This document shows, piece by piece, positions 1 through 5,539 of a DNA stretch of 5,682 nt. Origin of the DNA: Pseudonocardiales bacterium (GTDB lineage Bacteria; Actinomycetota; Actinomycetes; Mycobacteriales; Jatrophihabitantaceae); NCBI GenBank assembly GCA_030840415.1, contig JAVEEO010000559.1, positions 1-5,682 of the forward strand, read 5' to 3'. Numbering within the stretch: position 1 is the first letter of the stretch; each line of letters begins with the position of its first letter. Both the position numbers and the translations under genes were made by a program. The notes beneath the pieces are model-generated. The model ran no database searches. It was not told where the DNA came from and saw only the letters and a list, made by a program, of their open reading frames with translations.

Positions 1-1
1 T

Positions 2-553
2 GTCGGCCTGGCCGAGCGGCGGCTGTTCGCCGAGGGGCTCACCGGCGACAGCGCCGTCATGGCGCAGACCGCCCGGCGGTGGACCCGCCTGGAGTTACCC
101 CCGTTCCGCGTCGGGGACGAGGCCGGGCGTCGGCACTGGCGCAGCCTGCTCAAGGCCACCGAGCGGCAGCTGGTGCTGGCCAAGGCCCATCCCGGGATGC
201 TCACCGACCTCGGCGGGTACCTGTTCGCCCGGACCACCGGGCACATCGGCTCGTTCATCACCCTGGTCACCCGCGGCTGCTACAAGGCCATCCGCACTGG
301 CGCCGAGGCGCTCACCGAACAGCTGCTGAACTCGATCCGCATCGACGAAGCGTCCGAGACGGCCTGTTGCCCGGCGCTGAAGATGCCGATGCGAGGGGCG
401 TTGTGGATGCCGATGTTGGCGGTAGTGAAAGGCCCCGCTGGGTTGTCCCGGCGGGGCCTTTCGTGGGCATGGTGCCGTGGTTGGTCGGCATGGTGCTGGT
501 TAGTCGAGTACCTCGGTGACGGCGGCTCGGGCGGCTACCTCGTCGACGAGTGA
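2..553 (+). CDS. TniB-like transposition ATPase, 3' part, with a replaced C-terminus
   Basis: The reading frame is open from base 2 and runs off the left edge, so the N-terminus and Walker motifs are outside the window. Codons 2-364 (121 residues) look like the C-terminal half of the TniB-type AAA ATPases that help DDE transposases in Tn5053/Tn7-like elements. The recognisable stretch includes LERQL-like helix text (ATERQLVLAKAHPGMLTDLG), then ARTTGHIGSFITLVTRGCYKAI and the RIDEASETA tail, as I recall them from the actinobacterial family. After the Ala codon ending at 364 the frame continues to a TAG/TGA-class stop at 551-553, but this part is Trp/Gly/Cys-rich and unlike the family. It also runs through the hairpin at 428-461 and over the 3' end of the opposing ATPase gene. 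I infer that the original 3' end was displaced by an insertion at about 365; a frameshift there is the alternative. The family call is fairly firm; the truncation point is inferred. Confidence 0.7.
   Translation, partial: VGLAERRLFAEGLTGDSAVMAQTARRWTRLELPPFRVGDEAGRRHWRSLLKATERQLVLAKAHPGMLTDLGGYLFARTTGHIGSFITLVTRGCYKAIRTGAEALTEQLLNSIRIDEASETACCPALKMPMRGALWMPMLAVVKGPAGLSRRGLSWAWCRGWSAWCWLVEYLGDGGSGGYLVDE
373..415 (+). repeat. Two 19-bp near-direct repeats, possible transposase-binding sites
   Basis: Bases 373-391 and 397-415 match at 16 of 19 positions with a period of 24 bp. Both share the exact 10-mer GATGCCGATG (382-391 and 406-415). They begin 8 bp inside the TGT at 365. Spaced direct repeats just inside a TGT end are typical of the transposase-binding sites of Mu/Tn7/Tn5053-type transposons. 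The repeat is directly seen; the function is inferred from this arrangement. Confidence 0.55.
428..461. terminator. Strong bidirectional Rho-independent-type terminator
   Basis: An 11-bp perfect stem pairs 428-438 (AAAGGCCCCGC) with 451-461 (GCGGGGCCTTT). It extends inward by a T-G wobble and three more G-C pairs, leaving a 4-nt TTGT loop. Because the outer stem is AAA/TTT, a short T run follows the GC stem on both strands, so it can work in both directions. It lies 39 bp beyond the TAA of the minus-strand ATPase (500-502), which makes it the natural terminator of that operon. Transcripts from the inserted tnp genes would also be expected to stop here. Confidence 0.85.
466..496 (+). repeat. 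Short 10-bp direct repeat next to the terminator
   Basis: The 10-mer GGCATGGTGC occurs at 466-475 and again at 487-496, 21 bp apart. The pair lies between the terminator hairpin and the stop codon of the ATPase C-terminal fragment. It is a small exact repeat with no assignable function and could be chance in GC-rich DNA. Confidence 0.3.
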
Positions 554-682
554 CTTGTTGGTGGCGAAGGTCGCGACCAGTGCTTGCAGGGCGAGGTTGT
601 TGATGGCTCGTGGGTAGCCGCGGGCGGTGCTGTGGATCAGGTTGACGGCGTCGTCGGTGAACAGGGCGTCGGAGCGGCCGGC
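500..682 (-). pseudogene. C-terminal fragment of the split ExeA/TnsC-like AAA ATPase
   Basis: Read on the minus strand from 682 to the TAA at 500-502, this gives an Ala (at the core, shared with the other half) followed by 59 residues starting GRSDALFTDDAVNLIH and ending AAVTEVLD. This is the C-terminal lid region of ExeA-type transposition ATPases, with the usual ARGYPRAINNLALQAL helix. It has no start codon or ribosome site of its own. The frame joins exactly to the N-terminal fragment ending at 4906 (LKHHLGLA followed by GRSDALF), giving 270 residues in total, a normal length for the family. It is separated from its other half by the Tn554-like element. It cannot be made as part of a functional ATPase unless the element excises. 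Confidence 0.85.
677..682. other. Right candidate crossover core (GCCGGC)
   Basis: The six bases GCCGGC sit between the ATPase C-terminal codons and the right terminal inverted repeat (683-694). Together with its counterpart at 4903-4908 it occupies the position of the 6-nt core in Tn554-type integration, where one junction keeps the target core and the other carries a core brought from the donor site. GCCGGC fits the undisturbed ATPase reading Ala-Gly (GCC GGC), so this would be the retained target core. The assignment is inferred from symmetry and from reconstruction of the reading frame. Confidence 0.5.
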
Positions 683-694
683 TTCTCTGAACTA
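683..694 (+). repeat. Right terminal inverted repeat of the Tn554-like element
   Basis: TTCTCTGAACTA, reading inward, matches the inward reading of the other end (TTGACTGAACTA, 4902-4891) at 10 of 12 positions, with CTGAACTA exact. It probably forms part of a recombinase-binding arm next to the crossover core. The stop codon of tnpC (CTA on this strand, TAG in sense, 692-694) is part of the repeat. Confidence 0.7.
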
Positions 695-1087
695 AAAATG
701 ATCATGTCTTGCAGGGTGAGGGCGTCCCGATGTGTGCAGCACTGCATGGATCAGGAGCTGGGTGTTGCGGTTGTCGATTCCGGTGAGAGCTTCCCGTAGA
801 TCAACGGGGATCCCGTTGGCCAGGCTTGCGGTGAGCCGCAACATTCTGCGTTCGCCCCCGGAGCAGGGCAGTTCGCCATTGTCGAGCGAGGCGATCGCGG
901 CGGGCCAGTCGATGCTGGCCGTCCGTCTCCCGTCGTTCAGACTGCTGCTGGTAGTGAGGAAATCGCGGGTGAAGTCGGTCTGGTGCAGCCAGGGCCCTGC
1001 GATGATCAGTTCGGCGGCGGCTTCGAGGTGGTAGATGTCCCGGGCGTGATGGCGCAGCGCGGTCGCCAGGCTGGAAAACGGGGTCAT
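692..1087 (-). CDS. tnpC: TnpC-like accessory transposition protein
   Basis: A 131-residue protein starting at ATG 1087. The ATG overlaps the tnpB stop in ATGA, and AAGGA (complement of 1094-1098) lies 6 nt upstream as a good ribosome site. It has the size and position of Tn554 TnpC (about 125 aa), which is reported to affect transposition efficiency and orientation without being a recombinase. No tyrosine-recombinase catalytic residues are present. Visible features are an N-terminal helix-like stretch (ALRHHARDIYHLEAAAELI, residues about 10-28), a central PCSGGERRMLRL segment (about 74-85) and a C-terminal TGIDNRNTQLLIHAVLH helix. There is no signal peptide or membrane segment. The C-terminus is His/Arg-rich and the TAG stop lies in the element's terminal repeat. 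The role is inferred from gene order and size. Confidence 0.75.
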   Translation of the reverse strand: MTPFSSLATALRHHARDIYHLEAAAELIIAGPWLHQTDFTRDFLTTSSSLNDGRRTASIDWPAAIASLDNGELPCSGGERRMLRLTASLANGIPVDLREALTGIDNRNTQLLIHAVLHTSGRPHPARHDHF

Positions 1088-3582
1088 TTCGGGTCCTTGG
1101 GGAATGTGGCTGTGCGTCCGGCGATGTCGCGGAAGGCGGGGATGCCGAGGTGAACGGCGGTGTCACGGCGGGAGAGGAGTCCGTCGACCTGGGCGAGTTT
1201 GGCGTTGGCCGCGGCGAGGCTGACCTTGAGCCCTTCGGCTTCGCCGGTCCAGCCTTCCCGCTGGGCTTCGCCGATGCGGGCGGTCAGGTTGTCACGGATG
1301 TCCAGTAGCCGTGCCCGCTGGTCCGGGTCGACTCGAAGGAGGGGGCATCTGACGCAGCTGTGCTCGTGAATACAGCTGGTCCCGTAGGCTCGTCCGCAGT
1401 CACCGAGGGCGACCCGGCGGTGTTCGAAGTGGCCGAGGAACTCCTCCCATTCCTCATCGGTCGGGCTGCGGTATTCCTCGCTGGGACGCAGTTCCCGGCG
1501 GCGGGCGATGAATGCCCGGTGGCCGTTGATCGCTTCCTCAGGATAGACGGCCTTGTATCCCATGGTGGTGTTGATGTCCTTGTGGCCCAGGATCAGCTGG
1601 GCGATGTGAGGGGGCATCCCGTTCATGATCGCGTCCGTGGTGAAGAGCCTTCGGAAATCGTGCGGGACGAACCTGAGCGGACGTCCGGACGCGTCGGTGA
1701 GCTTCGTGCCGGCGAGCGCGGTGTTGAGCAGCCGTCGGATGCCAGCCGAGCCGATTGGCCGGTTCTCCATGCCGACGCGGTGCTGGAACAGCAGCGGGCT
1801 GGGTGGGTTCCAGACGCGTTCGTTGGTGTCGTAGGCGATTACGAGAGGGACCGCTCCGTCGTGGTCGCGGACCCGTTGCAGGATTGTGGCCAGGACGTCG
1901 GCGAGTTCGGGGCTGATGACCAGCAGTCGTTCTTCGTCGGTTTTGGATGGGGCGATGTGCAGGAGCGGGATGGTCTCACCGGTGGTTGGCAGCCGGTATC
2001 GGACGAGGCTGTGGTGGGAGAGTTCGGTCAGTTCTTCGACGCGAATGCCCGTGCTGCGTAGGACTTCCACCGAAGCCCATGCCCAGAATGCGTTGTCCTC
2101 TTCTCGGGCGACGTCACGGCGGGTGCCGGTCCGCGGGTCCTCGGCCCAGATTCTGCGGCTGACTTTCGTCAGTACCACGCGGCGTAACGCTTGTCCGACT
2201 GCGGTGAACTCCTGGCCGGGCGAGACTGTCTGGGCGGCCTGGAGGATATCGGCAGCGGTTTTGCGGGCGTGGTCGGCGGCGGCGGTCAGGGTGGGTATGA
2301 CTGGGAGACGTTCGCGGGTCCGTTGGTCCATACGGGACTTGCGGTGGCCGCGTTCCTTGCGGGACTGCATGTCCTCGGCCCGGATCGGGCAGCGGACCGC
2401 CCACATCGCCCATCTGGCGGGGTCCTCGACGGCCCATTGGGCGATGTCGAGATAGAAGGCTCGTACTGCGATCAGGCAGCTCGCGACATCCGAGCGCGGC
2501 GATCTGGTCTCACCGATTCCGCTCTGGCCGTCCGTGATGCGGGCGGCCTTGGTTTGTATGCGCTGCTTCCATGCGGTGGCGATGTCCGGGGCGAGGTTCA
2601 GCGAGGCGATGCCGGGATGGTGGTTCTCCAGGTCTTTCCAGAACAGGCGGCCCAGATGGCTGGCCAGGCTCGTCAGGGAGTTGAAGTCGAGTCCAGGTTG
2701 GCGTTCGCGCAGGTAGTCCACCAGCAGGTCCCGGACGGGCCGGCAGGCCAGGTCGTACCGATCGATGAGCTGCTCGGGTGTGAGTTGTCCGTGATACATG
2801 GGGCTGAACAGTCGGACGGTGGGTGGGGCGTCGGCGGGGAAGACGCCCATGGCGTGCAGGAGTTGATAGAAGTACGGGCCCTTCCCGCCCCTGCCGAACT
2901 GGTCGCACTCGATCGCGCTGACCTGCATCAGTTCCAGGCTGTCTCCGACGGTGATGTCGCGGACGGTTCCGCCTTTGGCGGCCATGATGAACGCGATCCG
3001 GGTGAAGGCGCCGGCGGCGGTGATATTACCGATCATGCTGGTCTGGCCGATGGCCTGCAATGCGGTGAAACCGTCCCGGTCGCGGACCCGGGCCATCTCG
3101 GCGGCCATGTTCTGGGGCGAGGTTGTGGTCAGCAGCCAGCCGATACTCGGACGGATGACGTCACCGCAGACCAACTGAAGGAGACCAGCTCCCAACGTCA
3201 TGTGGGCCGTGGTGTTGTCACTCATGATCCGGCCGGTGTTCTTCAGCCACGCCACCGGCACCTGTCTCCAGTGGGGGTCCGCCCCGCCGCCGGCGTCGAC
3301 GCCGCTGGACATCCAGCGGTCCTGCCACGTCCGTCCCGGCTGGGCCTCAAGCCATTCCAAGATCCTGACCAGGCCGAACCGGCGTTGATGCTGACCGGTC
3401 GCACTGTCGAGTGGGAACGGCGGCGCGAGCAGCCGGGCCAGTACCGCTGTCCTGTCGTGGCAGGTGTTCTCCCAGCTCACCGGAGCGGGGCGGGCAGGGA
3501 ACTTCTCCCACAGCGCTGACGCTTCCGCGGTGAGTCTGCCAGCCCGGCCGGTCTGTCGCAGGGCGGCGACCGTGGCCGTCAC
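1084..3582 (-). CDS. tnpB: TnpB-like tyrosine recombinase
   Basis: An 832-residue large tyrosine recombinase that should act with TnpA in cutting and rejoining the element ends. I chose GTG at 3582: it overlaps the tnpA stop in GTGA, has GGGAGG (complement of 3587-3592) 4 nt upstream, and its sequence starts VTATVAALRQTG. The frame stays open back to 3765, but that part overlaps tnpA and reads as out-of-frame residues. The catalytic set in the C-terminal half is complete: Arg514 in STGIRVEEL, Lys547 in APSKTDEE, His641 and Arg644 in PHDFRR, His667 in LILGHKD, and nucleophile Tyr676 in NTTMGYKAV. After it come a cysteine cluster (Cys729, 737, 743, 746; C-x7-C-x5-C-x2-C) that looks zinc-binding, and a heptad-like helix (about 765-800). 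It is about 200 residues longer than Tn554 TnpB (630 aa), with the extra length in the N-terminal half, where I recognise no domain. Residues 1-440 probably hold DNA-binding regions. Confidence 0.88.
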   Translation of the reverse strand: MTATVAALRQTGRAGRLTAEASALWEKFPARPAPVSWENTCHDRTAVLARLLAPPFPLDSATGQHQRRFGLVRILEWLEAQPGRTWQDRWMSSGVDAGGGADPHWRQVPVAWLKNTGRIMSDNTTAHMTLGAGLLQLVCGDVIRPSIGWLLTTTSPQNMAAEMARVRDRDGFTALQAIGQTSMIGNITAAGAFTRIAFIMAAKGGTVRDITVGDSLELMQVSAIECDQFGRGGKGPYFYQLLHAMGVFPADAPPTVRLFSPMYHGQLTPEQLIDRYDLACRPVRDLLVDYLRERQPGLDFNSLTSLASHLGRLFWKDLENHHPGIASLNLAPDIATAWKQRIQTKAARITDGQSGIGETRSPRSDVASCLIAVRAFYLDIAQWAVEDPARWAMWAVRCPIRAEDMQSRKERGHRKSRMDQRTRERLPVIPTLTAAADHARKTAADILQAAQTVSPGQEFTAVGQALRRVVLTKVSRRIWAEDPRTGTRRDVAREEDNAFWAWASVEVLRSTGIRVEELTELSHHSLVRYRLPTTGETIPLLHIAPSKTDEERLLVISPELADVLATILQRVRDHDGAVPLVIAYDTNERVWNPPSPLLFQHRVGMENRPIGSAGIRRLLNTALAGTKLTDASGRPLRFVPHDFRRLFTTDAIMNGMPPHIAQLILGHKDINTTMGYKAVYPEEAINGHRAFIARRRELRPSEEYRSPTDEEWEEFLGHFEHRRVALGDCGRAYGTSCIHEHSCVRCPLLRVDPDQRARLLDIRDNLTARIGEAQREGWTGEAEGLKVSLAAANAKLAQVDGLLSRRDTAVHLGIPAFRDIAGRTATFPKDPK

Positions 3583-4829
3583 TTCGCCTCCCTGCCGAAA
3601 AGGATGTCCAAGGTGTCCGCCCGATAGCCGGGTGCCGGCTGCTGAGGCGGCGCCTTCGGTTCGGCCCGGCGTCGGTGGTGGGCGAGCACGCTCTCGACGA
3701 CGTCCTCGGCTGTGGGCGTGACGTAGATCTGGGTAGTCGACAGGTGCGCGTGCCCCAAGACCCACTGCACGTCGGTGATCGGCATCTGGGGGTCACGGGC
3801 GAGCCGGTAGGCCGCCGAGTGCCGGAGATCGTGAAGAGACCAGTTCGCGGAGACCGCGGTGTTGGCCCGCACAAACATTGCCCGGGCAGCGTGGTAGCCG
3901 AGCTGCCGGAACGGGCGCCGCAGTGTCCACCACACCGGATCGTCGGGGCTTCTGGGCACCATGTTGTGCATCTGTTCCTGGTAGAGCCGCAGCCACACGA
4001 ACGCGTCGGGTGAGGCGGGCAGCTGCTGCAACGCTCGTGATCCCTTGCGGATCACGGTGATCAGCTGCTGCCCCGGATCGACGCCGGAACACAGGACACC
4101 CAACAGTTCCGACGCACGCGCCCCAGTAGAGATCCAGAACGCCACCAACGCCCGGTCTCGATGCGAGGGCAGCCGGGCGAACAGCTCATTAAACCTCTCA
4201 TCTGGAATGTGGCGTGGAATCCGGCGCGGTAACCGAGGACGGAAGAGCCCAGTCCGCTCGTTGCCGAACGCAACCATGGGGTTGTGGTGAGCATGCGGCC
4301 TAACCGCCCGGGTCAGGGGGAACGGGTTGACAATCGGTCCGGTCCCGGCCTCCAGGTGGTACTCATGGAAACCGCGCAGCACTGTCTCGCAGTGCAGCGC
4401 CGTCGCGGGCGCATAGGTCCGAGCCGGCGCCGGTTTTCCCGTCACCGGGTTCGGTGTCCCGGGTGCAGGCCGGCCCACCGCCGCGGTCCGCGGTTCGGAT
4501 GGCCCTCGCGGTCGGACCGGCTTGGCGGTGATCTGGATCCAGCGACAGAAATCGCGGGCCTCGACCCGAGTCGCCCGATCCCACCCGATCTCCACTGCCC
4601 ACAGAAACCGGAACCAGCGAAGCAGATCCATCCCATACGAACGCCGCGTGGTCGCTGGGCGTCCCACCGCCTGCATGTCCTTCAGATACTCCGCGACCGG
4701 ACGGACAACCACGCCCGCACCGTCGAGGAGCTGGTACGGCTCCCACAGGTCACCGGTCTCCCGGAGCGCACCAACCCGAGGAACCACCAGCGCGGCCAGA
4801 TCCCGGGGTATGTCTTCGTCTCCCACCAT
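3579..4829 (-). CDS. tnpA: TnpA-like tyrosine recombinase
   Basis: A 416-residue tyrosine recombinase, first gene of the tnpABC operon. The N-terminal SAM-like core-binding region spans roughly residues 40-165 (VAEYLKDMQAVGRPATTRRSYG, here broken by a Pro/Gly-rich loop at about 103-140). The catalytic domain follows from about 205. The active-site set is complete: Arg238 in STGARASELL, Lys262 in IRKGSRAL, His333 and Arg336 in SLHDLRHSAA, His360 in WVLGHAHLS, and nucleophile Tyr369 in TTQIYVTP. It is slightly longer than Tn554 TnpA (361 aa), largely through that loop. ATG 4829 lacks a clear ribosome site; GTG 4826 is the next in-frame choice. The start lies inside the chimeric ATPase frame that ends at 4750, so translation might be coupled to it. 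The stop overlaps the tnpB start by 4 nt. Confidence 0.9.
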   Translation of the reverse strand: MVGDEDIPRDLAALVVPRVGALRETGDLWEPYQLLDGAGVVVRPVAEYLKDMQAVGRPATTRRSYGMDLLRWFRFLWAVEIGWDRATRVEARDFCRWIQITAKPVRPRGPSEPRTAAVGRPAPGTPNPVTGKPAPARTYAPATALHCETVLRGFHEYHLEAGTGPIVNPFPLTRAVRPHAHHNPMVAFGNERTGLFRPRLPRRIPRHIPDERFNELFARLPSHRDRALVAFWISTGARASELLGVLCSGVDPGQQLITVIRKGSRALQQLPASPDAFVWLRLYQEQMHNMVPRSPDDPVWWTLRRPFRQLGYHAARAMFVRANTAVSANWSLHDLRHSAAYRLARDPQMPITDVQWVLGHAHLSTTQIYVTPTAEDVVESVLAHHRRRAEPKAPPQQPAPGYRADTLDILFGREAK

Positions 4830-4851
4830 GGCCAGGGAACGTAGCCCGACC

Positions 4852-4873
4852 GATCATGGACTGTCCATTGATC
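4852..4873. promoter_or_regulatory. Subterminal palindrome upstream of tnpA
   Basis: A near-perfect dyad, GATCATGGAC-T-GTCCATTGATC: ATGGAC and GTCCAT flank a single base, and the outer GATC arms match with one extra T on one side. It lies between the left terminal repeat (4891-4902) and the tnpA start (4829). It could be an operator for the tnp operon, a subterminal recombinase-binding site, or an RNA hairpin hiding the tnpA start region. The dyad is seen directly; no role can be chosen from sequence alone. Confidence 0.5.
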
Positions 4874-4890
4874 TGGGAACCTCGTACCCG

Positions 4891-4902
4891 TAGTTCAGTC
4901 AA
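4891..4902 (-). repeat. Left terminal inverted repeat of the Tn554-like element
   Basis: Reading inward on the minus strand this is TTGACTGAACTA, matching the right end (683-694) at 10 of 12 positions. It directly abuts the candidate core at 4903-4908. Its first six bases, TTGACT, resemble a -35 box, but no convincing -10 box follows at 16-18 bp, so I do not call a promoter. Confidence 0.7.
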
Positions 4903-4908
4903 CGGGGC
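4903..4908. other. Left candidate crossover core (GCCCCG in sense)
   Basis: Six bases, GCCCCG on the minus strand, separate the intact ATPase codon CTC (4911-4909) from the terminal repeat. The equivalent six bases at the other end are GCCGGC. The two share GCC and differ in the last three, as expected if this copy was carried in from the previous donor site, the pattern described for Tn554. The exact crossover points cannot be fixed from one insertion. Confidence 0.5.
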
Positions 4909-5539
4909 GAGGCCGAGGTGGTGCTTGAGGTAGCTGGTGGTCTCCTCGGCGGTCATGGCGGGCATTGCGTAGCGCAGGGCGATGCGTTGGTCGAGAGCGG
5001 CGAGAACCCCAAGTTTGATTTTTCGGCGGAGGGTGGGTTGCCCGACGAGCAGGCAGGCGAACGGGCTGCGGCTGTCCATGTCGTGGTTGGTCAGCATGCG
5101 CAGGGATTCGAGCTGGTCGTGGTCGAGGAGGTGGGCCTCGTCGATGACGAGGATGGGGGTGCGGCCGCGTTCGGCGTGTTCGGTGGCGAGGGCGTCGGTG
5201 GCCTGGGGCACGAGGGTGGCGTGGTGGAAGCGGGGCACGCCGCCGAGGGCGGTGACGATGTGGTGGTGGATGCCGCGCACGCCGATGGCGGGGTTGCCAA
5301 GGTAGATGGTCGTGTGGCGGCTGATGTCGAGTGTGGACAGTGCGGCGCGCAGGGCCACGGTTTTGCCCGCGCCGACCTCGCCGGTGATGACGCCGAGGGC
5401 GCGTTGGTCGATGCACCAGGTGATGCGGGCGACGGCTTCTGCGTGGCTGTTGTGACGGTGCAGCATGCCCGGTGCCAGGTCACGGCCGAACGGCACCCGG
5501 GTCAGCCCGTAGAAGGATTGCAGACGTTCGATGGTCACT

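Larger units (their letters stand above)
683..4902 (-). mobile_element. Cargo-free Tn554-like element (tnpA-tnpB-tnpC)
   Basis: About 4,220 bp with three co-directional overlapping genes: two tyrosine recombinases of unequal size, then a small accessory protein. This is the gene order and size ranking of the Tn554 family. The boundaries were found by rejoining the interrupted ATPase gene, which leaves CTC GCC GGC CGC in frame, and they coincide with a 12-bp imperfect inverted repeat (683-694 and 4891-4902). No long inverted repeats are seen. The only shared flanking bases are GCC on the sense strand, as expected for site-specific strand exchange rather than a staggered-cut DDE insertion. Tn554 carries resistance genes after tnpC; here tnpC ends within the terminal repeat, so there is no cargo. 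RIT elements are an alternative but need three full recombinases; the third gene here is too small. Confidence 0.85.
4750..5538 (-). pseudogene. N-terminal fragment of the split ExeA/TnsC-like AAA ATPase
   Basis: The start is GTG 5538, with AGGAG (complement of 5546-5550) 7 nt upstream; the frame is open back to 5631 but that region codes the neighbouring small gene in another frame. Residues 1-211 are native: SFYGLTRVPFGRDL at the N-terminus as in ExeA-type ATPases, Walker A GEVGAGKT (53-60), Walker B ILVIDEAH (129-136), sensor-like LLVGQPTL (163-170) and a candidate arginine finger in LDQRIALRY (182-190). At LKHHLGLA the sequence leaves the family, and 51 residues encoded by the inserted element follow to a stop at 4750-4752. 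The missing lid region is at 679-500. Such ATPases act like TnsC/MuB, choosing target DNA and activating a DDE transposase. A 262-residue chimera may be made with intact nucleotide-binding motifs but no lid, so it is probably inactive or dominant-negative. Confidence 0.87.

Noticed and set aside
365..519. A frameshift repair of the TniB C-terminus in the +2 frame (AEDADARGVVDADVGG)
   Set aside because: It looks slightly protein-like but still runs through the terminator hairpin and is not convincingly TniB; an insertion junction explains more.
1360..2061. A 233-residue plus-strand open frame
   Set aside because: It is the antisense shadow of the TnpB catalytic domain, with no recognisable motif.
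2191..3519. A 442-residue plus-strand open frame
   Set aside because: It lies opposite the catalytic and N-terminal parts of tnpB and has the Gly/Val/Asp-rich composition typical of a GC-rich shadow frame.
3583..3765. Upstream extension of tnpB to ATG 3765 (893 residues)
   Set aside because: It would overlap tnpA by 187 nt and the extra residues are Arg/Pro/Gly-rich out-of-frame text; GTG 3582 with GGGAGG and the GTGA overlap is a better start.
683..4902. RIT element (three tyrosine recombinases in a row)
   Set aside because: Only two genes carry the catalytic residues; the third is a 131-residue protein of TnpC type.
4862..4902. sigma70-like promoter using TTGACT in the left repeat
   Set aside because: No acceptable -10 hexamer lies 16-18 bp downstream; the region is GC-rich there.
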